From positions 16,802 through 80,801 of the forward strand of contig CAWEPQ010000015.1 in assembly GCA_963811055.1 (NCBI GenBank): 64,000 nt of DNA. Direction: 5' to 3'. The notes under the pieces were generated by a model. It was not told the DNA's origin. It was given only the letters and a program-made list of their open reading frames with translations, and did not search any database. The translations under genes and the position numbers were made by a program. The DNA comes from JACVRW01 sp963811055. Lineage in GTDB: Bacteria > Actinomycetota > Thermoleophilia > Solirubrobacterales > Thermoleophilaceae. The stretch's first letter is position 1. Every line of letters starts with the position of its first letter. Positions 41,423 through 51,105 of this stretch are shown here, one piece after another.

Positions 41423-43232
41423 GCCGCTGCTCGAGCGCAGCCAGCTGCGCGCGCAGAGCGTCCGGCAGCCGGTCGCCGAAGGTGGCGAAGTGCTCTTCGA
41501 TCAGTGGAAGCTCGGCCTTCCACTCGTCCGGATCGACCTCCAGGAGCGAGCTGACGTCCGAATCCGGCATGCCCAGCCCTGTGGTGTCGATCGCCCCGGC
41601 GGCCGGCACCCGGCCGATGGGAGTGTCGACTGCCTCGGCCTCGTCGTCGCAGCGGCGGAAGATCCAGGCCAGCACACGGCTGTTCTCGCCGAACCCGGGC
41701 CAGAGGAACTGACCGGACTCGTCCTTGCGGAACCAGTTGACGTAGAAGACGCGCGGGAGCCGTGCCCCGTCACGCTCGCCCACAGCGAGCCAGTGCTCGA
41801 AGTACGCGGCCATGTCGTACCCCAGGAAGGGCAGCATCGCCATCGGGTCGCGGCGCAGCTTGCCGACGTCGCCTGCAGCGGCGGCCGTGGTCTCGGAGGA
41901 CATGATCGATCCGAGGAACACGCCGTGCTCCCAGTCGAAGGCCTCGTGCACCAGCGGGATCACGGTGGAGCGGCGTCCGCCGAACAGGAAGGCGTCGATC
42001 GGCACGCCGGCCGGGTCCTCCCACTCGGGCGCCATCGACGGGCACTGGGCGGCGGGCGTGGTGAAGCGGGCGTTGGGATGGGCGGCCGGCCTGTCCGAGT
42101 CCGGCGTCCAGTCCTCGCCATGCCAGTCCACCAGGTGGGCGGGAGGCTCCTTCGTCATGCCCTCCCACCAGATGTCGCCGTCGTCGGTGCGGGCGCAGTT
42201 GGTGAAGATGGAGTTGGAGCGCACCGTGGCCATGGCGTTCGGGTTGGTCTTCTCGCCGGTGCCGGGCGCCACGCCGAAGAAGCCGGCCTCGGGGTTGATC
42301 GCGTAGAGCCTGCCGTCGCTGCCGAACTTCATCCAGGCGATGTCGTCGCCGATCGTCTCGACCTTCCAGCCGGGAAGGGTGGGGATCAGCATGGCCAGGT
42401 TCGTCTTGCCGCAGGCGGAGGGGAAGGCCCCCGCGAGGTGCTTGGAGACGCCCTCGGGAGAGGTGACCTTGAGGATCAGCATGTGCTCGGCCAGCCACCC
42501 CTCGTCGCGGGCCATGACCGACGCGATCCGCAGCGCGAAGCACTTCTTGCCGAGCAGGGCGTTGCCGCCGTAGCCCGATCCGAACGACCAAATCTCACGG
42601 GTCTCGGGGAAGTGGACGATGTACTTGTTATCCGCGTCACACGGCCACGGCACGTCCTCCACGCCCTCCTCCAGCGGCATTCCGACCGAATGGAGGCAGG
42701 GCACGAAGTCCCCGTCATCGCCGAGCGCTTCCAGAGCGCCGGCACCCATGCGGGTCATGATCCGCATGCTCACCGCCACGTACGGCGAGTCGGTGAGCTG
42801 CACGCCGATGTGTGCGATCGGAGAGCCGAGCGGGCCCATCGAGAAGGGCACCACGTACATCGTGCGGCCGCGCATCGACCCGCTGAAAAGGTCGGAGAGC
42901 GTCTCGCGCATCTCGGCCGGATCGCGCCAGTTGTTGGTGGGGCCGGCGTCGGCCTCGTTCTCGGAGCAAATGAAGGTGCGGTCCTCGACGCGAGCCACGT
43001 CGCCCGGGTCCGAACGCGCCAGGTACGAGTTCGGGCGCTTGGCTTCAGAGAGCCGCTCGAAGGTGCCCGCATCCACCATCTGAGCGCAAAGACGGTCGTA
43101 TTCCTCGGCCGATCCGTCGCACCAGACCACGGAATCGGGGGTGGTCAGATCGGCCATCTCCTCGACCCAGCGGAGCAGCTTCGGGTTGGTGGTGGGGGCC
43201 TCCGAGAGGGCCCAGCTCGTTCGTTCGGGCAT
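41412..43232 (-). CDS. pckG: phosphoenolpyruvate carboxykinase (GTP)
   Basis: 606 residues, the normal length of the GTP-dependent enzyme. The kinase loop FPSACGKTNLAML contains the active-site Cys, GDDIAWMKFG is the metal/nucleotide segment, and FGSGYGGNALLGKKCFALRIAS and NWFRKDESGQFLWPGFGEN are family signatures. It makes phosphoenolpyruvate from oxaloacetate, the first committed step of gluconeogenesis, and so can feed sugar-nucleotide synthesis. TAGGGT (43239-43244, minus strand) lies 6 nt before the ATG. It is transcribed against the surrounding exopolysaccharide genes. Confidence 0.97.
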   Translation of the reverse strand: MPERTSWALSEAPTTNPKLLRWVEEMADLTTPDSVVWCDGSAEEYDRLCAQMVDAGTFERLSEAKRPNSYLARSDPGDVARVEDRTFICSENEADAGPTNNWRDPAEMRETLSDLFSGSMRGRTMYVVPFSMGPLGSPIAHIGVQLTDSPYVAVSMRIMTRMGAGALEALGDDGDFVPCLHSVGMPLEEGVEDVPWPCDADNKYIVHFPETREIWSFGSGYGGNALLGKKCFALRIASVMARDEGWLAEHMLILKVTSPEGVSKHLAGAFPSACGKTNLAMLIPTLPGWKVETIGDDIAWMKFGSDGRLYAINPEAGFFGVAPGTGEKTNPNAMATVRSNSIFTNCARTDDGDIWWEGMTKEPPAHLVDWHGEDWTPDSDRPAAHPNARFTTPAAQCPSMAPEWEDPAGVPIDAFLFGGRRSTVIPLVHEAFDWEHGVFLGSIMSSETTAAAAGDVGKLRRDPMAMLPFLGYDMAAYFEHWLAVGERDGARLPRVFYVNWFRKDESGQFLWPGFGENSRVLAWIFRRCDDEAEAVDTPIGRVPAAGAIDTTGLGMPDSDVSSLLEVDPDEWKAELPLIEEHFATFGDRLPDALRAQLAALEQRLSA

Positions 43233-43238
43233 GAATGC

Positions 43239-43248
43239 ACCCTACACT
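43239..43248. promoter_or_regulatory. overlapping divergent -10 boxes of pckG and the sortase gene
   Basis: TAGGGT on the minus strand (43239-43244, 6 nt before pckG ATG) and TACACT on the plus strand (43243-43248, 10 nt before the sortase ATG) share two base pairs within a 26-bp intergenic spacer. Confidence 0.5.
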
Positions 43249-43258
43249 CAGATTCCGG

Positions 43259-43897
43259 ATGAGCGCCACAGAAGTACGGTCCCGCAGCCCCGTCAAGGTG
43301 GTGCTCCGGTTCATCGCCTCGGTGATGATCGTGAGCGGTCTCCTGCTCATCGGAGACGCCGGAATGACGCTCGCCTGGCAGGAGCCGGTGTCAGCGTTCC
43401 TGGCGGATAAACAGCAGGCCGAGCTGGAGAAGCAGCTCGATCATCCGCCGCCGCGGGTGATCGCCCGCAGGCCCCTACCCGGGGACGCGATCGGCGAGAT
43501 CGAGATCCCCAAGATCGACAAATCCGCCTTCATCGTGGAGGGCACCGACACCGACGACCTCCGCAAGGGGCCCGGCCACTATCACGACACCCCGATGCCC
43601 GGGAACCACGGCACCGTGGCGATCGCGGGGCACCGCACCACCCATGGCGCCCCCTTCCGCAACATCGACCAGCTCGACCGCGGCGACAAGATCGTGCTTC
43701 AGATGCCCTACGGCAGCTTCGTCTACAGGGTGGAACGCACCCAAATCGTGGAGCCGACCGCGCTCTGGGTGACGAAGAGGGTCAAATACGACAGGCTCGT
43801 GCTGAGCGCCTGCCACCCTCTGTACAGTGCTGCGCAGCGCCTGATCGTGTTCGCGCGGTTCGTCAGGCGGGGGTACTCGAACGTCGACCGCGGTTAG
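43259..43897 (+). CDS. class E sortase
   Basis: 212 residues: an N-terminal membrane anchor (VVLRFIASVMIVSGLLLIGDAG), then a sortase beta-barrel with IGEIEIPKIDKSAFIVEGT, the catalytic His in AIAGHRTTHG, the nucleophile Cys in LVLSACHPLYSA and the Arg in VFARFVRRGY. Class E enzymes attach proteins to the wall and usually prefer LAXTG; the only candidate substrate seen here has LPFTG (33224). The start is ATG 43259. It diverges from pckG across 26 bp. Confidence 0.92.
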   Translation: MSATEVRSRSPVKVVLRFIASVMIVSGLLLIGDAGMTLAWQEPVSAFLADKQQAELEKQLDHPPPRVIARRPLPGDAIGEIEIPKIDKSAFIVEGTDTDDLRKGPGHYHDTPMPGNHGTVAIAGHRTTHGAPFRNIDQLDRGDKIVLQMPYGSFVYRVERTQIVEPTALWVTKRVKYDRLVLSACHPLYSAAQRLIVFARFVRRGYSNVDRG

Positions 43898-44067
43898 CTG
43901 CGCGCGACGATCACGGACCCGGGTCCCGCGGAGTTCTGCGAGTTCTCGAGGTCCGAGCTGTCGCGCGACTCGAAGAAGAGGACCAGCAGCACGAGCAGGG
44001 CCAGAGAGATGACGAGGACGGCCAGCCAGTACAGCGTCTTCGCAAGTACGGTGCGGGGTCGAGGCAA
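43894..44067 (-). CDS. small single-span membrane protein, convergent with the sortase gene
   Basis: A 57-residue frame: basic N-terminus (PRPRTVLAKTLYW), one membrane helix (LAVLVISLALLVLLVLFF), and a polar external tail rich in Ser, Asp and Asn. The only start is TTG 44067, because an in-frame TGA lies just upstream; AGGA abuts it. Its TAA overlaps the sortase TAG. Composition and topology look like a genuine gene, but no homologue is known to me. Confidence 0.5.
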   Translation of the reverse strand: MPRPRTVLAKTLYWLAVLVISLALLVLLVLFFESRDSSDLENSQNSAGPGSVIVARS

Positions 44068-44172
44068 TCCTGATCAGAAGGTTGTACAGCCTAAGATGGA
44101 CGGCCGGTGGCCGGGATGGCCTCCGCTCCACGACTCAAGTCGTGTCGCCGAACGCCGAAAGGGGATAGAAGA

Positions 44173-44976
44173 ATGGGTAGGCGCGCAGTCATTCTCGCCG
44201 GCGGCAAAGGGTCGCGGTTGGGTCCGTACACCACGGTCCTGCCCAAGCCCCTGCTTCCGGTCGGCGATCGCGCCATCCTGGACGTGGTCGTGCACCAGCT
44301 GCGCGACGCCGGCTTCGACGACCTGACGCTGGCGGTCGGCTACCTCTCTCACCTGGTTCGTGCCGTGATGGGCGATGGCTCCACGCACGGCCTGAGCATC
44401 GATTACCACGAGGAGCTCACGCCGCTGGGGACCGTCGGCCCGCTGGCGACCATCGACCGCCTCGACGAAACCTTCCTGATGATGAACGGCGACGTGCTCA
44501 CGGCGCTCGACTACGCGCACCTGGTGGACGTCCACAGCGCGAGTGGCAACGCCCTCACGATCGCCTCTCATCGCCGCGTCGTGCGCACCGAGTACGGCGT
44601 GATCCACCTCGACGGCAACGCCGGCGAGACCCGTGTGATCACCGGCTTCGAGGAGAAGCCCGAGATCCCGTACATCGTGAGCATGGGCGTCTACGTCATC
44701 GAGCCCGCGGCGCTCGAGCACGTCGAGGCCGATCAGCGCCTCGACCTGCCCGACCTCGTGCAGCGCCTCCTCGACGCGAACGTCCAGGTGGGCGCCTACG
44801 TCTATGACGGCTATTGGCTCGACATCGGACGCCACGAGGACTACGAGAAGGCGATTCTCGAATTCGAGCAGGTCAAGCCCCTCCTTATGAACGAGACAGA
44901 CAGCCAACGAGCCCCCCGGCTCGCATCGATCGAGCCAGCCTGCGGCTGGCCACGCCCCGGTCAACCCCGTCGTTCG
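44173..44976 (+). CDS. sugar-nucleotide pyrophosphorylase-like nucleotidyltransferase
   Basis: About 268 residues of the NTP_transferase family. The N-terminal signature AVILAGGKGSRLGPYTTVLPKP is followed by the magnesium-site MMNGDVLT, FEEKPEIPYIVSMGVYVIEP and YWLDIGRHEDYEKA. It activates a sugar-1-phosphate to a nucleoside-diphosphate sugar; which sugar is not readable. GGGGAT precedes ATG 44173. No stop codon occurs before the next gene: the frame runs straight into the epimerase. A one-base error in the linker (for example at the C6 run near 44913) would give a normal TGA overlapping the ATG at 44977. Confidence 0.88.
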
Positions 44977-45954
44977 ATGACGGTCACGGTTACCGGTGGA
45001 GCCGGCTATGTCGGCGCGCTCGTCGTGGACGAGCTGCTCGTCCTCGGGCCGCGAGGTCCGGGTGCTGGACGTGCTGCTGCACGGCCAGGAGGACGTGGCC
45101 AAGGACCTGACGGACCGCGGCGTCGAGCTGATCCGCGGCGACATCCGCGACGCTGACGCCCGCCGGCGCGCCCTCGAGGGCGCCGAGGCCGTGGTGCACC
45201 TGGCGGCCATCGTCGGCGACCCGGCCTGCGCCCGCGACCCCGAGCTCTCCAACGACGTGAACGTGGAGGGCAGCCGCGCTCTGGTGAAGGACGCCCGCGA
45301 GCTCGGCGTCGAGCGCCTCATCTTCGCCTCCACCTGCTCCAACTACGGCCGCATGGCCGATCCCACCGTTCCGATCGACGAGAGCGGCGAGCTGCGGCCC
45401 GTGTCGCTGTACGCCGAGCAGAAGGTGGGAATCGAGCAGGCGCTGCTGGGGAGCGACGAACGGCAACGGCCACGGCCTGCGCCCGACCTGCCTCCGGTTC
45501 GCGACCGTCTACGGCGTCGGCAACCGCATGCGCTTCGACCTCACCGTCAACGAGTTCACGCGCGACCTCTGGGCCGACAAGCGGCTCGAGGTGTTCGGCG
45601 AGCGCTTCTGGCGGCCCTACATCCACGTTCGCGACGCGGCCCGGGCGGTGCACACCGTGCTGGACGCCCCGGCGGACGCCGTGGCCGGCAAGGTGTTCAA
45701 CGCCGGCCACTCCGACGAGAACTACCGCAAGCTCGACCTCGTGGAGATCATCACCGGGAAGCTCGGCAAGGGCGACGTGGAGTACGTCTCCCGCGACGAG
45801 GACCCGCGCGACTACAAGGTCTCGTTCGAGAAGATCCGCGCCGAGCTCGGCTTCGAGCCCGTGAACCGCGTGCCCGACGGCATCGAGGAGATCGTGGGGG
45901 CGCTCGAGCGAGCAGCGCTTCGGCGATCCCTACGACGGCCGCTACAGGAACTAG
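44977..45954 (+). CDS. NAD-dependent sugar-nucleotide epimerase/dehydratase, three frameshifts
   Basis: Reassembled across frames it is an extended short-chain dehydrogenase: TVTGGAGYVGALVVDELL (NAD-binding GxxGxxG), GDIRDADARRRALEGAEAVVHLAAIVGDP, ASTCSNYG and YAEQK (catalytic Tyr-x3-Lys), then RMRFDLTVNEFTRD. It ends with FGDPYDGRYRN and TAG at 45952-45954. Frame changes lie near 45049, 45461 and 45910; each is one base too many. It supplies a modified NDP-sugar for the polysaccharide. Confidence 0.85.
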
Positions 45955-45956
45955 CC

Positions 45957-47127
45957 GTGGCGGACGACCGGCTGATCCCGCTCTTCGACGTGAAGCTGGG
46001 CGACCGCGAGATCGCGGCCGTGGAGGCCACGCTGCGCTCCGGCTGGCTCACCATGGGCCCGCGCACCCAGGACTTCGAGGCGGCGTTCGCCGAGCACCTC
46101 GGCGCGCGCCACGCCGATCGCGCTCTCCAGCTGCACCGCCGCTCTCCATCTCGCCTACCTGGCGGCCGGAGTGGGCCCGGGCGACGAGGTGATCGTTCCG
46201 GCCATCACGTTCGTCGCGTCGGCCAGCGCGGTGCGCTACTGCGGTGCCACCCCGGTGATCGCCGACGTGGTGGGCCAGCACGACCTCGGGCTCGACCCCG
46301 AGGACGTGGCCGCCCGCATCACGCCCCGCACCAAGGCGGTATGCGCGGTGCACTACGGCGGCTACGCGGCCGACGTGGAGGCGCTCGGCAAGCTCTGCGA
46401 GGAGCACGGCCTGGCGCTCATCGAGGACGCCGCGCACACTCCGAGCGCGACGCCGGTGGGCAGCGACCGCAAGCTGGGCACCTTCGGCCTGGCCGGCTGT
46501 TTCAGCTTCTTCTCCAACAAGGTGCTCTCGTGCGGCGAGGGCGGCCTGCTCTCCACCGACGACGACGGCGTGGCGGAGCAGGTGCGGAGCCTTCGCTCCC
46601 ACGCCATGACGTCGGGCACCTGGGACCGCCATCGCGGCCACTCGGCCGGCTACGACGTGGTCGGGCTCGGCTTCAACTACCGGATGGACGAGCCGCGCGC
46701 GGCCCTGCTGGTGGCGCGCCTCGAGGGCCTCGAGGACGACATCGCCCGGCGCCGCTCGCTCGTGCACCGCTACCGGAGCATGCTCGCCGACCTGCCGGGG
46801 CTGAGCGTGCCCTACCGGGACGACGAGGTGGACACCTCCTCCTGCTACGTGATGCCGGTGATGGTCGACGACCCGGACGTGCGCGAGCCGCTGCGGGCCA
46901 AGCTGCTCGAGCAGCGGGTGCAGACCAGCGTGCTCTACCCGGCGATCCACGAGTTCACCGCGTACGAGGGATCGGTCGAGGGATCGCTGCCGCGCGCCGA
47001 GCTGGCGGCCCGCACCGAGCTGACGCTGCCGCTGTTCCCGACCCTGGCCGAGAGCGACCAGGACCACGTGGTCGGCGCGCTTCGCGAGAGCCTCGCGGCG
47101 CTCGAGCGCGAGCGGTCGCTCGCCTGA
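45957..47127 (+). CDS. DegT/DnrJ/EryC1-type sugar aminotransferase, one frameshift
   Basis: About 390 residues after removing one extra base near 46119. GTG 45957 starts MADDRLIPLFDVKLGDREI. The PLP-enzyme landmarks are ALSSCTAALHLAYL, TFVASASAVRYCGA, AHTPSATPVG and the internal aldimine lysine in CFSFFSNKVLSCGEGG. It transfers an amino group to a keto-sugar nucleotide, so the polymer probably contains an amino sugar. It follows the epimerase stop by 2 nt. Confidence 0.88.
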
Positions 47128-47141
47128 ACGAGGCGACCGCC

Positions 47142-48185
47142 ATGCACACGCAACAGCTTCCCAGCGTCGACGTGGTCGTGCCCGCCTTCAACGAGGAGGG
47201 GCACGTGGATCGCTGCCTCGACGCCATCTTCGCCCAGGACTACCCGGCCGATCGCTACCGGGTGTGGGTGGTGGACGCCGGCTCCACGGACGAGACGGCG
47301 CGCGTGGTGCGCGACCGGGCGCGCGTCCGACGGCCGGCTGGCGCTCGTGAACGGGAGCGGTCGGCTGAACGCCGCCCAGGCCTGCAACCTGGGGATCCAG
47401 CAGGGGCAGCTCCGAGCTGATCGCCCGCGTGGACGCCCACACCTACCTGTATCCCGACTACCTGCGCCGGGCCGCCGAGCTGCTGGTCGAGGAGGGCCCG
47501 AAGGTCTGCTGCGTCGGCGCTCAGCCCGAGCAGGTGGGGGAGACCCCCTTCGGCGAGGCGGTGGCGCTGGCCCGCGGCTCGAGCTTCGGCGTCGGCACCA
47601 GCGTCTACGCGGACGAGCGCATTCGCGCCGAGGTGGACACGATCCAGGCCGGCGTCTACCGGCGCGCCCCGCTCGAGGAGGTCGGCGGCTTCCGCACCGA
47701 CATGCTCGTGGGCGAGGACGAGGAGCTCAACTGGCGCCTCAAGAAGGCCGGCTACAAGCTCGTGCTCGACACCAGCGTGCGCTTCGTCTACACCACCCGC
47801 TCCTCATGGGGCGCGGTGTTCCGCCAGCACCGCAACTACGGGCAGTCGCGCGTGCGCGTGCTCGCCGCCCACCCGGACTTCCTCCGCGCCCTACCACCTT
47901 GCCCCTCCGGGACTGGTGGCCGCCCTCGGCGGCCTCGTGCTGGCCAGCCCTGTGAGCTCGAAGGCGCGCCGCGGGCTGGTCGCCCTCACGCTCGCGTACG
48001 GGGCGGGTGCCACCGCCGCCTCGGTCTCCGCCTCGCGCTCGCGGCCGGAGCTGATCCCGCGGCTGGTGGCCTGCTTCCCGGCGCTCCACCTCGGCTACGG
48101 CCTGGGGATGATCGAGGGAGTCGCGCAGAAGCTGGGCGCCCGGCTTGGGCTGGGGCAGCCTCGCACCGCCGTCCGCCAGCGCTGA
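47142..48185 (+). CDS. family 2 glycosyltransferase, three frameshifts
   Basis: The restored product begins VDVVVPAFNEEGHVDRCLDA (GT-A nucleotide-binding), continues with VWVVDAGSTDET, ELIARVDAHTYLYPDYL, the acceptor-side motif GGFRTDMLVGEDEELNWRLKKAG and ends with two or three C-terminal membrane spans (GLVAALGGLVLASP, VALTLAYGAGATAAS). Frame changes lie near 47333, 47411 and 47888, each one base too many. It adds a sugar to the lipid-linked repeat unit at the membrane. Confidence 0.85.
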
Positions 48186-48216
48186 GATGGGCACCTAGAC
48201 TGCGCCGGAACACGCG

Positions 48217-49709
48217 ATGAACTCCTTCGCACCCAGCGCTCCGCAGTCCAACAGGGCCGCTCCCCGGACGCCGCCCATCCCGCAGGTGAGCCCCGGCACG
48301 ATCATCGCGATCACGCTGCTCGCGTGCGTGGCCGTGGGCGCGCTGATGGCCTACGACTTCAAGCTGGGCATCGGCCTGCTGGTGGGGCTCTGCTACCTGC
48401 CGCTGGTGCTCGTGAACCTTCCGCTCGGCATCGCGCTCTGGGTTCCCACCACGTTCCTCACCGGGCCTTCCCGGCTTCGACACGGCCTCGCACGCGGCGG
48501 GGCTCGTGATCGCGTTGGCCTGGCTCGGCACGCTCCGCAGCCACGCCCACGACCAGGGGAGGCACGTGCCGGCCCGCCTGCTGCTGCTGGTGGCCGTCTT
48601 CGTCGTCTGGCTGGCGCTGTCGATCGTCTGGGCCGAGCAGCCCAGCATCGCGTTCACCGCGCTCCAGCCCTGGGTGGCCTGCGCGCTCATGTTCATGGTG
48701 CTCATGACGCTCGACTTCACCCCGACCCAGATCAGGACGATCGCCTTCGCGTTCATCATCGGGGTCACGTTCTCAGTCACGATCGGGCTGATCGGTGGCA
48801 TCAGGCCGCCCACCGACACGAGCGCCCTGGTCGACGACGGCCGCCTGCGCGGCGGCCTCGACGACCCGAACTACCTCGCGGCCGGGATCGTGCCCTCGCT
48901 GGCGATGGCGGTGGGCCTGGCGGTGGGCGTGCGCAGCGCACTCGCCCGGATCGCGCTCGCCGGGATGGGCGTGATCCTCGTGCTCGGCCTCGGGGCCACC
49001 GAGTCCCGCGGCGGGCTCATCGCCGCGATCGTCGCCACGGCTGCCGCCGTGGTGGTGGCCAAGCGGGGGCGGATCCTGGTGATCGCGTTCGTCGCGATCA
49101 TGGTCGGCGTGGTGGCTGTCTGGTTCGCGGCCACGCCCGAGGCCTACAAGCGCGTGACCCAGACGGCGGACAGCGGGAACGGGCGCAGCAGCCTCTGGGT
49201 GGTGGGCGGCCGGATCTTCAAGGACCACCCGATCGTCGGCGTGGGCCTCGAGAACTACCGCGTCTACGCGCCCCGCTACGTGAGCGGCCCCGGCCAGCTC
49301 ACGTTCGTGAACTTCATCGCGGAGCGGCCGCACGTGGTGCACAACGTGTATCTGCAGACCATGGTCGAGGTCGGCCTGGTGGGCCTCGGCCTCTTCCTGG
49401 CGATCATCCTCAGCTCGCTGGCCGCCGCGCATGCGCGCCGCGCGGAGGTTCGAGAGCAGGGGGGACACGGACTCGGCGGCGTTCTCCAGGGCTGTGTTCG
49501 TGGCGCTGCTGGCCGCGCTCATCGCCTCGTTCTTCATCTCCAACGGCAACGGGTTCCAGATCTGGGTGCTGCTGGCGTTCGGGCCGATGCTCTATCGGCT
49601 GGCTCAGCGCGAGGAGGACCCCGCGGCAGCGCCGATGCTGTCGGCGGCGCCCGCGCCCCGCGAGCTGCCGCCGGTCAGCCCTCGCCGGGAGCCGGCGCTG
49701 CAGGCCTGA
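48217..49709 (+). CDS. O-antigen polymerase/ligase-like membrane protein (copy 3), two frameshifts
   Basis: About 497 residues after repair near 48475 and 49435. Around ten membrane spans are visible. The Wzy_C-like region reads GGLDDPNYLAAGIVPSLAMA, GATESRGGLIAAIVATA, HPIVGVGLENYRVYAPRYVS and HNVYLQTMVEVGLVGLGLFL. Unlike the copies at 31102 and 38279 it has no TPR tail; it ends in a short Pro/Ala-rich segment. Its stop overlaps the convergent flippase gene by 35 bp. Confidence 0.83.
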
Positions 49710-51046
49710 AGCGCGCCCGCACGCTGCGCCAGAGGGCAAGCACGTCACTGGGGCGCGGGATGAGGTCGCCGACGCCCGCTCCGAGCGTGCGTCCGAAGAT
49801 CACGGCCGCCGCGAGCCCGCCGAGCGTGTAGGAGGCGGCGGACGCGATCGAGGCACCCAGGCCGCCGTGGTCGGGGATCAGGGCGAAGTCCAGCGCGAAC
49901 ACGGTCACGAACGCCACGGCCACGCGCGCCGGTCTCGAGCAGCGGCCGCCGCTGGGCGGTGAGAGCGTTGCCGAGCAGCTTGAGAGTCGTGATCCCGAAC
50001 GAGCCGAGGCAGAGCACGCGGAGCATCTCCACCGAGCCCGAGAACTCGCTCGCCGAAGATCGTGGTGCAGAGGAACGGCGCGAGCAGGATCATGCCCACC
50101 GCGCAGACGAGCGTGAGGAGGAGCGCCCCGCGCAGCGACCATGGACGCTCGCCGGCGGGCCTCCTCGGGGCTGGCCCGGACCAGGTCGGGGCGCGGTCAC
50201 GGCCACCAGCGTGGTGGGGAGGAAGAAGAGCACCTCCGACCAGGCCACGGCCACGCTGTAGAGGCCGAGCTCCTTGGAGCCGGCGATCACGCCGAGGATC
50301 CACTGGTCGGCGCGGTAGTTGCCGAACAGCATGGCCCGGCCCGAGATGCGCCTTCAGCCCGAATGAGAGCATGCGCCTGGCCAGGGCCCGGTCGGGCCGT
50401 GCGAAGCCGCCCAGGCGGCGCGCCACGGCCCAGGCCAGCATCAGCGTGGCCAGCAGCATGCCGCCGATCCACGTGGCCACCGCCGAGGTGACGGTGATGG
50501 CGCCGAAGCAGCGCGAACACGCCATTTACGGTCACGTTGGTGACCGGGGTGATGAGCCACGAGAGGTTCGTGACGTTGAACCCGTAGTGCGCCTGGACCA
50601 GGTACATCAGGTACTCCTGGAGGATCAGCATCGGGATCGAGGCCAGCACGAGCACGAGCAGGCCCGCTGCCGCCTCGCCGCTCAGGTCCGGGAACACGAC
50701 CATCACGCCGCCGAGGACGAGCGCGGCCGGAGCCCCAACACGAGGGCCAGCGCCAGCGACGTGCCGGCCAGCGTCGGGCTCAGATCCGGCTCCCGGGCCG
50801 CGAAGTTGGCGTTGGCCTGAGCCACCCCCATCGTGCTCAGCTGCGCGGTGAGGTAGGCGACCGTGGTCAGGAAGGCGATGTCGCCGCGGCCGACCGCGCC
50901 GAGCGCGCGGGCGGTGATCAGCACGCTCACGAACGACAGCAGCGCGACCGCGAGGTTGGTGCCGTAGGTGGTGGCGGCCGACCGGGCGAAGGAGGGCCGC
51001 TGAGCGAGCGGCCGTGCTCCTCCCCGGTTCTCGGGGCCTCGGGCAC
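49675..51046 (-). CDS. polysaccharide flippase (Wzx/MATE-like), about seven frameshifts
   Basis: Pieces in three frames join into a multi-span lipid-linked oligosaccharide flippase: ARSAATTYGTNLAVALLSFV, TARALGAVGRGDIAFLTTVAYL, YLMYLVQAHYGFNVTNLSWLI, RMLSFGLKAHL, LFGNYRADQWILGVIAGS and KLLGNALTAQRRPLLET, ending RPAAPAPGEG. The likely start is GTG 51046. Frame changes lie near 51015, 50735, 50515, 50348, 50190, 50050 and 49932. It should move undecaprenyl-linked repeat units across the membrane for the polymerase. Confidence 0.8.
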
Positions 51047-51105
51047 TCCGTCGAAGGTAACCGCGCCCGGAGGACGGCTACCCCTGGCGACTAGCATGCG
51101 GCCGG

